Below are positions 35,979-46,872 of a stretch of DNA of 64,000 bases, piece by piece. Origin of the DNA: Nyssa sinensis (lineage: Eukaryota > Streptophyta > Magnoliopsida > Cornales > Nyssaceae); NCBI GenBank assembly GCA_008638375.1, contig CM018043.1, positions 35,357,981 to 35,421,980 of the forward strand, given 5' to 3'. Position 1 is the first letter of the stretch. Every line of letters begins with the position of its first letter. The notes below the pieces were generated by a model that was not told where the DNA came from, searched no databases, and was given only the letters and a program-made list of their open reading frames with translations. Position numbers and translations under genes: made by a program.

Positions 35979-36022
35979 GTCTCTAATATATATATATACA
36001 CACACCTATATATATATATATT
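35940..36022. repeat. (TA)n-(CA)n microsatellite
   Basis: Long TA runs and an ACACACAC run inside the LTR. The 143-codon open frame crossing it is a pyrimidine-tract and repeat artefact. Confidence 0.9.
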
Positions 36023-36540
36023 TTATTGTCTGCATGAAAATTGATTGGTTGAAGTATTGGCCCAATAAGGTGATGAAACCTAGCTTTTTGCATGCAGACA
36101 TATATATTTTTCATGGGATATATACATATCATGTGGGACATGTAACACAAAAGTGCAGCAGCCAAGTTGGCTATTATTTTTTTGCATAAGATTTTTTCCC
36201 TTTTTGGTCTAAGGTTCAAGTCTCTTGGCCAACACTTTTGGCCTTATTTTCACTCTTTTTCTCTTTTTATACCTTGTTTGACACGTTACATCATGTTTTA
36301 CTTATACCAAAAATATATTGTATTTATTGGAAAAGTTTTAACTAAATTTTTTTTTCTCATGTATTGACTAGTTTGCCTAATTGCACTTCGTGCACTAACT
36401 TTATTATTCACAGGTTACCAATTTCAATTCAAGATGTCTAATTAATATATAATTAATTTCATGAAAACGAACATTAATGTAAATTGTTTTGCCTAATTGG
36501 GTCAGGATATTACAAATAGCCAGCCATCCTAAGACTCATT

Positions 36541-36720
36541 ACAAACTAATAATACAACTAATAGTCTGAATTCAAATCCCATCACAGCAGCAGGTCTTCA
36601 TCATGCACAAGGTTTCTAAGGCTACGGTCATAAATCAATTCACCACACACTATCAAAGTAATGCCCTCAATGAGTTAATCTTTGGTCTTTGACTCTTGAT
36701 TAAAGCATTTTCGAATCAGG
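36541..36720 (-). mobile_element. LINE fragment, inverted relative to its neighbour
   Basis: The reverse complement matches 37690-37860 closely (for example CTTTAATCAAGAGTCAAA, GACCGTAGC-TTAGA and CTTGATGAA-like phrases). The two form a widely spaced inverted repeat with about 970 bp between the arms. Confidence 0.65.
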
Positions 36721-38050
36721 TGCTGACTTGAAGTCCACTAAAGTTAAGATAGATTGGGAGGATTTTAACTACCCTAAGGAGGAAGGTAGGTTAGGAATTA
36801 AGAAGCTAGAGAAGTGGAATACGGTGGCAGCATCCAAAGCACTTGTGGCAGCTAAGTGATCCACATAGCTCTTCGTTATGGGTTAAGTGGATTTAGACTA
36901 ATAGTTTGAAACAAACATACCTTTGGGAGGTAGCATGTCCAAGGGTGTGCACTTGGGTTTAGAGGAAACTTATGAAGCTTAAGGATAAGATTAAAGGCTT
37001 AATCTGGCACAAAATAGGTGATGGGCAGCATACCTACCTTTGGTTTGATTATTGGCTCCCCATGGGGCCAATTTGGGATGCCATAGGTGATAAGGTAATT
37101 TATGATTCTGGTTTTCCAAGAGATGCTCGTGTCAGCCAAATTATTGAGGGAGGACAATGGCGATGGCCAAGTCCTAATTCCCATTAGTTAATTAAGTTAA
37201 AATGGTCTAGCCCATCAGATCTCACTCCTAATGTTCATCTGAAAGACCAAATTCAATGGTTGGGTCATTCTTCAGGAGTATTTTCTACTAAATTAGCTTG
37301 GCATGCTTCGTGTTTCAAGACCAAAAGTTATATGGTGGAAATTGGTGTGGTTCTCTCATACTATTCCAAAATACAGCTTTATTCTATGGTGAGCCATCCG
37401 AGAGCGACTTAATACTCAAGATCGTGTTGTGAAGTTTGGAGGCAACATTGAAGTGAAATGTGTGGTTTATGGGTTACTTTTGGGAATACCATGATCATCT
37501 CTTCTTTAACTGCACCTTTACAATTGATTTATGAAAATATTTTGTAGCCAAGTGTAATCTGATTTAGTCCCTTCGTCCTTGACATGAAACAATTCAATGG
37601 GCTATTCAAGTGTTTAAGGGGAAATCAGGCCCAAAGTTCTATAAGCCACCCGGTGTTCTCTATCCTTATTGTTACAGTTTGTCTTGAAAGAATCAAAGAA
37701 GCTTTAATCAAGAGTCAAAAACCAAAGATCAACTTATTTAGGGTATTAATTTGATGGTGAATTGAAAATTGATTGGTGACCGTAGCATTAGATGTTTTGT
37801 GCTTGATGAACACTTGTTGTTGTGTTGGGTGTTGATTTCAGACAATTAGTTTTATTTGTTGCTTGTAAGGGGTGTTAGGATGGGGGCAATCTTTTCGAAG
37901 GCTCTCCATCCTTATCACCCTTGTTTTATTATTTTTTCTTTGCTTTTGCATATTTTCTGCTCTTTGGTTCCCTTTGAGCTTTATAATGTTCCTCATGTAT
38001 ATCCCTATTTTTTAGTTATAAAATTAACTTTTACTTACCAAAAAAAAAAA
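36721..38050 (+). pseudogene. 3' end of a LINE (reverse transcriptase C-terminal region, 3' UTR, poly-A)
   Basis: The segment 36972-37190 translates to LKDKIKGLIWHKIGDGQHTY, then WFDYWLP, VIYDSGFP and GGQWRWP, the conserved stretch between the RT domain and the zinc-binding zf-RVT domain of plant LINE ORF2. Degenerate zf-RVT (VWFSHTIPKYSFILW, RLNTQDRVVKFG) follows to about 37490. The 3' UTR ends TTTTACTTACC followed by ten A at 38041-38050, a LINE-type tail. The copy is truncated at its 5' end, has stops, and cannot be active. Confidence 0.75.
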
Positions 38051-38054
38051 CACT

Positions 38055-38359
38055 GACTTGGTAAAAAAGGCTCTAGAGGGATGTCCCAACCATTGAACTT
38101 GGTCCATCAAATGCACACTTGGCCACCGCCACACTCCCCTTAATAATTTGATTCACACAGGCAGATCTAGGAAGCCCCGAATCATATATGACTCTATCTC
38201 CCATTACATCCCAAATTGGACCAATGGGAGGCCAATAATCAAACCAATGAGAAGTTTGATGCCCATTTCCCACCTTATATCGAAATAAACAAAGGGTATA
38301 CCCCCACAAACAAGCAAAAGGAAACACAAGCAAAGAGCAAGGGACCAAAAAGATTGACC
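38055..38359 (-). pseudogene. LINE ORF2 fragment, minus strand
   Basis: On the minus strand 38348-38073 reads ...YKVGNGHQTSHWFDYWPPIG, then GDRVIYDSGLPRSACVNQII, the same stretch as in 37000-37150. It lies back to back with the plus-strand LINE tail and is cut off by the solo LTR at 38365. Confidence 0.7.
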
Positions 38360-38795
38360 CCCCTTGTCACGACCCGAAACCCACCCTGTGCGGATCTCGC
38401 ATCGCGACCGCCACCCTCAGGCCCGGGGGCTTTAGGGCGAAGGCTCGCATAAGCAGCGGTATCGAATAGATGTGCGACATGTGATTGTGGAAGCGTGAAA
38501 AACTTTTTTCTTTTTCTTTTCTTTTCTTATTTACGGACATCCGTCCAGGTACTGTCGCTCTTTACATAGCATACATGATTTAATATTCAGAGTATAACTA
38601 AAAGTTAAAGACTTCATAAATACAATACATGTTCAGTTGCCCCCGTGGGGCTTATATATAACAGTGTACCGATCTCCTAATACAAAATATACTAATAATG
38701 TTCACAAGTTTCCTAAAGAAACTACTTAATATGTCTTCCCAAAAAAATGGCAGATTCTTCATCATCGTCTTCTAATCAAAACTGCCCTTAATCAC

Positions 38796-39789
38796 CTGAA
38801 AGGGGGGTCCGAATAAAATCCGGGTAAGCTAATCTAAGCTTATGAGTAATTCCGGCATTCGTCATGAGGTTTCAATTAGTAGTGTTTTAAAACATAAGAG
38901 TTGGTAAAATAATCACTACCAATTGTTCGTATACTTTGAACACAGAATATATGCATTCCTTTAACATATAGCTTTGAAACAATTTAAGTGTTCAAGCTAA
39001 AACATGTATATATAACTTCAAAACATTTACATATGCATAATGAAAATGAGGGTAAAACCTACTTCCATTTTCAAACATAACATCATATATATGTATTCCT
39101 TTAAAACATAAAACTTGAAACATTTAAAGTATTCAAGCTAATCTTATACTTCTTAAATAGAGTATAAAACTCGAAACATATGCATAGTGAAAACGGGGGT
39201 AAAACCTGCTTCCATTTTCAAACTCATTTGTCATCTTATCTCTTTCATTAGTGGAATCCGTTTAGAACCAGACTCCCATTTTACTTATAAATGAAGATAT
39301 CTTATGCCTGGGGGATTAGATCTTGCTACCTGGCATTTTACAGGGCAATTGAATTCTGGAGAACCCAAAATCCTGCCTATTTTATAGGGTAACTGAAACT
39401 CAGAATCCTGTCTAAGTGCTTGTGCACCATTTATCTTGCATTTAAAATACATTTAACACATGAGTATGTCAAATAGGTATTTCTCGAGAGCGCTTTAAAA
39501 CATAACATTCATAACTTCGTGATAAACATTCGTATACTTGAATAGGCAACTCAGAATATTTAACAAGATTTGTATTTTAACTCAGACATGCTGAAAACAC
39601 ATTTTTAAGAAAACTGTAAAGAAAACATTTACTGAGCATGTCACAATAGGGTTTATAAGAACATAAATAATTTGAAACTGAAATCATGTAATATACTGAA
39701 TTTGGAATTCAAATACTTCGTATCTTTGAACTTAAAACCTTTTCAAATCCATGGAGTTAAATCTACACTTCAAATACAGGGTTACTCAC
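38796..39789 (-). other. Candidate LTR intron (994 nt) with hairpin near the acceptor
   Basis: On the minus strand the donor is GACTGAG|GTGAGTAACC at 39789 and the acceptor is GGACCCCCCTTTCAG|GTGATT at 38796. The hairpin AAGCT-TAGATT-AGCTT occupies 38826-38841. The outer pair is A-T where others have G-C. Confidence 0.5.
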
Positions 39790-40315
39790 CTCAGTCCTTT
39801 AAGGGTTAGTGCTAAAAATGCGATTTCCCACTTCCTCCGTAGTTCCTAAGAACAATTCATAAACAGTCTCATCAACTTCACATTCACTATAATATCACCT
39901 ATCAATGTTTCTTAACTTATGCTTAGATCGTATTTAATCCTAACCGACTTATGAATATTCCATAAATTTCGTGTATACTTAATTCGACTCGTACTCTTAG
40001 CCTATGACACATTTTAATGTGTTAGGAGTTTATTTCATTTTAACTATACTCTTCTGGTAGCTCCATTAACTTTAATTTAAATTTATTTAATTTGGACCTC
40101 GTTTGACTTGTTTAGGGCGCAAGGGTATTTTGGTCATTTTGACACTTTTACGTGTCTTTAATTTTTTTTAGGGACCTCATCTCATGTCGTGGACTTCACC
40201 ATTGGACTCAGAAGGTCCGAGATAATAGGAATACATATATGACTTGTCAAATTTGGGCTTCGATCCATTTTGGAGTATTTAATTTAATTAAATAAATTAA
40301 ATTAAATTCATAAAG

Positions 40316-40318
<3 letters not shown>

Positions 40319-40350
<32 letters not shown>
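40319..40350. repeat. (TA)n microsatellite
   Basis: About 15 TA units; a second run of about 12 lies at 40496-40520. The two runs flank a B-box-bearing segment (TTTCGAATCCCC near 40430). Confidence 0.9.
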
Positions 40351-40354
<4 letters not shown>

Positions 40355-40542
40355 GTGTGCATATGTGGTTGGGTGCGTACTGGTGGCACGCTGGTCAGCG
40401 TGTCACCTCCCCCTCCAAAATGTCTTTGTTTCGAATCCCCACAGGTGCGTATGCACTTTTTTATTTTTTTCAATTTTATATGTATTAATTATATAATATA
40501 TATATATATATATATATATTTCTTCCATACACATACACATGC

Positions 40543-40616
40543 GTGCGCGTGGTCGAGTGGAAAAGGGCACTGTTTAGGCGCGTGAGGTCTGGGGTTCGAA
40601 CCCCAAGGCTTTGCGC
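40543..40616 (+). other. tRNA-like module, antisense in the LTR
   Basis: GTGGTCGAGTGG (A-box-like, 40549-40560) and GGTTCGAACCC (B box, 40593-40603) lie in a 74-nt unit. The unit has GCGC at both ends that could pair and a perfect TGGGG/CCCCA T-arm. It is the most tRNA-sized of the modules. The host LTR is on the minus strand. A transcribed tRNA pseudogene or a captured SINE head are both possible. Confidence 0.55.
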
Positions 40617-42155
40617 CCTTTTTATTTTTCTCTGTTTTCTTAAACTAAACGATGGACAAGCCTCTAAAACACGGATAGGTTATCTTAACCGTGTCTAGGA
40701 AAATTGATTGAGCCCATATACGCGTAACCAAACGAGGCAATTCAGGGTTTTAAACCCTTAAACCAAAACGATGTCGCCTCATTAATTCTGTGGCAGCTTT
40801 AAACGCTGCCACGCGTCCGAGTCAACACACTCGTTTTAAACGAGTCCCCGAGTTAACTCTATCTTCTTCTCCCTGTTTCCCCCGTTTTGCCTTAGTTACA
40901 GGTTTCGTTCTTTTTCAATTTCGTGGATTTTAGCTAATCCAAACCCTACTGTTTCCATCGTAATTCATCTTTAGGTTATCTAGAAAGGTTTTGGCATTTG
41001 TTTGAGAAATCAAAATTAGTTCAAAAGCTGGGTTTAAGACCATTATCCCTTCACAGTTTCTCAACTGGTAAATGGCCATTTCTCCATGAAAGTTCATGGA
41101 GTTTGGCTTATTCTGTTCCTCTGATCATCGAGGTTTACTTTTCATTCCAAAAGACAGGTTTTATCAGTGTTTTTGTGAGGTTCGGGTTTTGAAACCCGTA
41201 CCTGCAACTCGATTTTTGAGAGTCGATTCTTGAGCTTCGTGATCACGCACTAGGGTTTTTAGAACCCTCATGGCCTCTGTTAAAAGTCTTGGTAAACCAA
41301 AACTGGTTTAGCAAACGTTGGTTCAGACCTGCTTCACTAAGGTCCATCCATGGCCGACCCTTATGGGTCTGATGTTTTTGGGCTCTTTAGAGGTCAGGTC
41401 TTCATGTATTATTCAAGCTTACATTCCATAGATATCATATATGTATTCAAATGACTAAAACAGTTTACAAATACATGGAAAAATCTAGAGAGAGAAAATC
41501 TGATATTTTGTAGTTTTTACCTCCGAGATGGTATTCTCCCTTCTTCCTTCTGTTCCTGCTTCCTTCTTCTCTTTCTCTCTCTATTCCTATTTCTCTCCCT
41601 CTGTGTGGCTAAATAACTGTGTGTATCCAAAATGTATATAAGTATACACTTGATTATTTTTCTAATTTCCCCACCAACTAGGTTTACTTATGGCAGTGTC
41701 TCAAATGAGTGCCTTCTCTGTTACTGTTCTGGGCAGGCCATCAAGTGGCTGTGGATTTTGTTTTGCCTTGCATGTATATACATAATGTAATCCACACTCT
41801 AATACACTTGGACACATACACACACCTCTCACCGACACACACACTTTTTATTACACCTTGGACAATAGCATGCTTTCATATCATATATATAAATATATAC
41901 ATTTACATATATACATATATTTTTAACATACATACATGCATGCACATATGTATACACACTTGGTCACATGTATATACAATATACCTTAAATGTGTGTATT
42001 TGTGTGTCTTAATGTTTAATTATAACTAATAATTAATTTCTTTTATTTAATTAATTAATTATTTTAAATTAATTAATTTTTTTTTCAATAATTTTTCATA
42101 ACCTCGAAATGCATGTCCTATGACTCAATATTTTGGGTCGGGGTATTACACCCCT

Positions 42156-43030
42156 CTCCCACTAAACAAAACAAACACCCCTAATCCCCCCCCCCCCCAC
42201 CAAAACAAACATGCTAATTATATCATCCTACGTTTGAGAACCAAAAATAGCTTCACTAAGGCCCCATTTATAATGGATCAAGATGTTTTTTGGACTTATG
42301 GAGACATTTTTGAGATTTGCTAATTTTTCGCAGACAAAAAAATGAATTTCCATAAGAACAATCTGGGTTGGATGAGTTTCACGATTAAATGTTCTACCAT
42401 TGCATCCTTCTAGATTCTATAAACAACAATAGTCAAACTAAGTTTTCCCACCTTAGTCTTTAATGAATTGCCCTTAAAACATCTTTTTGCCCATCCAATG
42501 GTGCTTTTCCAAATCCCCTCCCCCTCCCCTGGCCAATGACTATTACATTGGAACATTAGGTGTTGTCATATCTCTCTTGTGAAAGAGCATTGAAAGAACA
42601 AATGGGAGTGATCTTCCACATCCAAACCACAAAAAACACAATTCACTTTTGCTATGAGACCAAATTTGGTCAACCTATCTTGAGTACTGAGCCTCTCCTG
42701 AATAGCTGCCATAATATAAAGCTAAATTGAGGAATAAAATTTGAATACCAAACCAATTGCCAACAATCCACTTGATTATGTCTGGATCTGAATATAGTCG
42801 AAGCTAAGGCATTTGAAAACTTACCACTAGGATCAGCCAACGAAGAGTATTAGTCATCTCTAGTTGGGCATGGAACAAGACTATGGGGCATATTGCATTT
42901 TAATTCCAGCAAACGAGTTAAGTTGACTATTGGCCATCTCCACATCAGGGCATCTATAACTGCACTAATCCGAGCATTGCGAGGCAACCCAGAATCATAA
43001 ATGACTCAATCCCCTCATTTTATAAAAAAT
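42156..43030 (-). pseudogene. LINE ORF2 zf-RVT region, minus strand
   Basis: From 43020 downward the minus strand reads a decayed VIYDSGLPRNARI, then MWRWPIVN and a zf-RVT-type stretch; the segment around 42680-42640 gives RLSTQDRLTKFGLIAK. It is separated by the solo LTR from a second fragment at 38055-38359 that covers an overlapping domain, so at least two LINE copies are involved. A poly-C run lies at 42186-42198. Confidence 0.65.
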
Positions 43031-43258
43031 ATGTTCCTTTTAGAAAGAGTTTTTTTATTAATATGCATTTTAAGTTTTTTGGTTGTTTGCTTTAATTCGC
43101 AGGCTTGGGGATAGGTTGCAATCTTCTAGAAGGCTTGTCATTCATTTAACTCCATATTTTTTGTATGTTACTTTTATTTTGTTGTTGCGGTATGCCATTT
43201 GCTTTGTACATTCTTTCTTCTTTTTTTGCTCATTTTCATTTACCAAAAAGAAAAAAGG
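43031..43258 (+). mobile_element. LINE 3' UTR with A-rich tail
   Basis: It resembles 37850-38050 (GGCAATCTT-T-GAAGGCT, TGTTGTTG-GGT and the end TTCATTTACCAAAAAG followed by A-rich sequence at 43242-43258). It is a separate 5'-truncated insertion. Confidence 0.6.
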
Positions 43259-43630
43259 ATGTGAATAGACAAAGAGTGGCAGCTACAATCCTTCCTTGGT
43301 GGGAATCTGTTTACAATTATGCTCATCATCCAAATGGCAGAATTTGGTTAGGATGGAATCCTAATGTTTTAAAGTTGATATCATAGGTAGCTCTGAGCAA
43401 TTCATCCATTGGATAGTTGATGTTTTGGATGTTAGAATCTGTTTTGGTGTCTCAATTGTGTATGGTTCAAACAATTTAGTGGAGAGGAGAGCCTTTTAAA
43501 GGGACAAGTTGTTGCACTCTCAACTAGCCAGTGGGTAGCCATGGTTAGTGTCTGGTGATTTCAATGCCACTGGTTCCCCTATGAATGTATGGGGTAGGCA
43601 GTTAGAGAGGAAAGATAAGAGCTTCTCACT
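43259..43630 (+). pseudogene. LINE endonuclease fragment
   Basis: In one frame with stops it reads GRIWLGWNPNVLKLIS, then FGVSIVYGSNNLVERRA, then PWLVSGDFNATGSP. The last is the GDFNA motif of the apurinic-type endonuclease at the N-terminus of plant LINE ORF2, which nicks target DNA. The order (3' end of one LINE followed by the 5' coding part of another) shows that these are separate pieces. Confidence 0.75.
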
Positions 43631-44021
43631 TTAAACCTCATTTCTCTCTCTAGATTTCCTTGCTCGTTATGTGCATTAATAGCTTCCAAACTACCATTAA
43701 ATGCATAAATTGAAGCTATTAAATCTATTAGATCCTTTTGACTTATTGATTGCTAAGGAATCAAGTTCTAATGATACTAACGGGGCTAGCTTAGTATTAA
43801 TGGCTCAAAATAAGCCATTCATTTAATGTTGATTCAGAGATTATCAATGCTTCCCAAGAAGTTGTTACTAGTAGTATAAGTGAGAAATCGCATTGTTTTG
43901 TTGTCGTTAATGAGAAGACAACTCTTTCAAGTCCAAATGGGAATGGTGGAGGTTCAATTGCTACTAGAATGTTTTCAATCGTTAGAGTAGAAGAGATTAG
44001 TTACCCCATTTAGGTTTTTGT
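43631..44021 (+). other. Unassigned, probably LINE-derived
   Basis: It lies between the endonuclease fragment and a decayed open frame. I see no motif that I can name. Confidence 0.3.
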
Positions 44022-44345
44022 GCAGGAGCTGGTGTTGACCATGTTGGAGTTGATGAGGATGCCATTAGAGCTCAAGTTGTGGAAAATGAAAAACAATGGC
44101 AGCAAGAGGCAGATTCAAATTTTGATGAGCATCAATGTGCAAGTCCATCCAGTACTTATGGAGATGAGTGTATTAGAGATGATGAGTCCATTAGTGCTTA
44201 AGTTGTAGATAATGAAAAATAATGGCAGCAAAAGATTGCCAAGTCTTCTTCAACACTCTCTTAGGCAGATGGTGTAGAATGTGTAGAATTTACACCCCAA
44301 GTGGCTCTTGATTTAGAGAAAGAATTTAAAGGCGACCGGTGGCAG
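44022..44345 (+). pseudogene. Decayed open frame with an internal duplication, unknown product
   Basis: In the frame starting at 44022 it reads AGAGVDHVGVDEDAIRAQVV, then ENEKQWQQEADSNFDEHQ, and later DDESISA-stop-VVDNEK-stop-WQQKI. The segment AQVVENEKQWQQ is thus present twice about 50 codons apart, the second copy with two TA-type stops. It is acidic and probably belongs to a LINE or other element ORF. I do not recognise the family. Confidence 0.45.
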
Positions 44346-44649
44346 CGGCCTGTAAGCTGTCCCCCCGCTAAAGGATCTCAAACACTAATTAGTTAATTAT
44401 TAATTGCATGTCATGACATTAGTAAATTTAGTATCGTCATTAGAGTATAGTTACACATGCCAAAATAAAAGTAAGTGTTTAGTTTACAGACCAAGACGTG
44501 GACACACAGGAGAGCTAAGACTTCATTACACTTAGTTTATTACAATTTTAGCAAAAACGTCCTTCATTACTTGTAAAAGGGCGATCAGTGGCCAAAATGT
44601 GGCACCTATTCGTAGTGTACGCCCTATGGTCCCTCTGTAGTATCCTACC

Positions 44650-45595
44650 CTAAAAAAATGACATATCTAGAATGAGCTAACTTAGCTCAGTAATTAAATT
44701 CCCTCGCTCTGCCATAGGTTAGGGTTAGTTCAAATAGAAAGATATGAACAATAGTAAGCAAATGATATAATATCACAATAGACAGTCACTAAGAGTGTGA
44801 ATCACTAGAAATGACTCGTAGGTCCTAAAGGCACATCCCAAGATAGTATGATACAAATGATGTAAATGATATAACAAATCAACAATAAGGATTGGCCTAT
44901 ACAATAGTCAACTGCCGCAAATCACAAGATAGCAATTCGAGTCCAAAGATAGGCATGTAAAGCATATCAACAACCAATAGTGCATCATTAGATAACCCAA
45001 AAATAAGCTCTCAAGGCGTATCAATAACCAAACAGTGCATCATCAGAATATGTTCAATAAAAGATATAAGATACTAACAGAATAGATGTTATCAATCAGA
45101 AGGACCCGGCTACCCTAAAAAACACTCATTCAGGTTCACCCCTCTATCGGGTTCCTGAATAGCACTATAGCTCTTTACATATATCACGTCTTTAATGGAC
45201 TAAATGTTGGGCATCATTCTTAATCACCGACCCGTAGATCCACATCAGCATCTATAGAATCAAATGGATGTTGTAATAGACACAACTCCCAGCACTCATA
45301 ATAATATCATGATCAACAAAATTTCACAAGAGATGTACATATATGTGGAATAACAAATTCTCAACAGTGAGAAACATGGCAATTTTTCAATATCCAAGCA
45401 AGGTATATAAATGAACAAGTAATCACATTAGGATATTGACAATCAAATTCCCATCATATCCACAAGGTAGAATAAATATCAAATTATGAAAATCAACAAT
45501 GTTTGATATGTATAGAATACAAATTGGCAGCATTGAGGAAATAAAATTATGAGAAGGCTAAGAATTACCACATGTTAGAGTTCGGGTTTACTTAC
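44650..45595 (-). other. Candidate LTR intron (946 nt) with hairpin near the acceptor
   Basis: On the minus strand the donor is TTTTGAG|GTAAGTAAACCC at 45595 and the acceptor is GTCATTTTTTTAG|GGTAGG at 44650. The hairpin GAGCT-AAGTT-AGCTC occupies 44674-44688. Confidence 0.45.
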
Positions 45596-46128
45596 CTCAA
45601 AATAGTTCCTCTTCCATTCAAGAGGAAATCATACCTCCTTTTCTTTCCCTTTTGATGTCCCTATAAATCAAAAAATATTATTTAGTTCGATATCATTCAT
45701 AGACTTAATCTGATTTTAATGATGAATCTATAGTCTTTTAGTATCGTGTGTCATATTTTAAGTCTATGGACTCATTTACCCCCCTCTTGGTCGCATTGTT
45801 ATACCTTTATGGTGTCTTAAAAATAGCCAATTTCATATATCAGTATTTTAGGTATTTTATTTGGTAAAACGGACTCCACTGTTGAATGCAGAACGTTAAA
45901 AAACCTTAGGATAAGTACTCTCATAATTTTTAGAAGTCTTTGGTATCTTCATTTGGCCTTTAGGACATTTTTGGGATTAACCTAGTTTGTCCGTTTACAT
46001 TTTTTGAGATTTAATTTCGCAATTTGGACTCTGCCATTGAGTTTGAAATACCCAAAAATATTGGGTCACACTGTTTTTTTATTTTATTTGAAGATCAAGA
46101 ATAATTTACTAAATTAAATTAATTAAAT

Positions 46129-46133
<5 letters not shown>

Positions 46134-46160
<27 letters not shown>

Positions 46161-46161
46161 T
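46134..46161. repeat. (TA)n microsatellite next to the tRNA-like module
   Basis: About 13 TA units, 20 bp before the tRNA-like module, as in the sister LTRs. Confidence 0.9.
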
Positions 46162-46181
46162 TGGGTAATATTTTAATCAAA

Positions 46182-46266
46182 GTGTCTTAGTGACATAGTG
46201 GTTCACGCTTGGGGTTTAAGACCCACATGCGGGAATGGTCCTAGATTCGAGTCTGAGGATCTACGG
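46182..46266 (+). other. tRNA-like module, antisense in the LTR
   Basis: A-box-like TGACATAGTGG (46191-46201) and B-box-like AGATTCGAGTC (46243-46253), the most decayed of the six. The host LTR is on the minus strand. Confidence 0.45.
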
Positions 46267-46872
46267 CTCCTCTTTATTTTTCTGATTTTTGATAAGCCAA
46301 ACAACAGATAAGGGGTCAATTCAGGGATAAGATATCCCTATTCTGTCCGTGGTTATTAAATCAAGTCCCATATCTGTAACTAAACAGATCAGTTCTGTTT
46401 AAAAATTAAAACTTAATAACCGAAATGACGTCGTCCTACTTAACCTAATTTGTGACTGGGCGGGTCCCAACCCGAGCCTGCACCAACCCAAAAACCTGGC
46501 TTATCACTATTCATCTTCTTCCCTCTTCCCCACGTGACTGTTGCCCTAATTTTTGCAAATCTCAAGTTCTATTTCGTGGGTTTTGGGGCTGCCTTTTCTT
46601 TGTTTTTTATCTGAAATCAATCATGGAAGTTTCATTTACCATTTGGCGTTGGTTTTGTGCATTAAATCGAGCTCAAAGCTCGGTTATGCTCTCTCATGGC
46701 CGTACCTGCAACTCAACTGTACACACTCAGTTTTACACCAAAATGCACGTGATTTGGCCTGTTATTCTTAACTTGTCATGAGGTTTCATCCCGCATTCTA
46801 AAATTAGGCTTTAGTGTTCATTTTGTAGGGTTTGGTTTTCAAACCCGTAACTGCAATTCATGTTTTAGGGGG

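Larger units (their letters stand above)
33500..36514 (-). mobile_element. Truncated gypsy LTR related to the gypsy A LTR
   Basis: It ends TTGGGTCAGGATATTACA at 36514. From the left it matches 44880-49414 (gypsy A LTR) in order: the GTGCATCATCAGA stretch, the donor GTAAGTAAACCC (minus strand, 34151-34156), ~190-bp modules, a tRNA-like module (34760-34848), the GGGATAGGATATCCC stretch, and pyrimidine and (TA)n tracts. The U5 end with hairpin and acceptor is missing. No polypurine tract follows 36514. Confidence 0.7.
38365..42150 (-). mobile_element. Solo LTR of a Ty3/gypsy element, 3.8 kb
   Basis: It starts TGTCACGACCCGAAACCC and ends TTTTGGGTCGGGGTATTACA. The perfect 5-bp duplication CCCCT flanks it (38360-38364, 42151-42155). 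No internal coding region remains. It belongs to the same subfamily as 15984-20230. It contains a candidate intron (38796-39789), a ~150-bp module (40080-40250), two (TA)n tracts and a tRNA-like module (40543-40616). It lies within LINE fragments. Confidence 0.92.

Noticed and set aside
35758..36189. 143-codon open frame with a signal-peptide-like start
   Set aside because: The hydrophobic start comes from a CTTTTTCTCTCT tract and the rest from (TA)n and (CA)n. It lies inside an LTR fragment.
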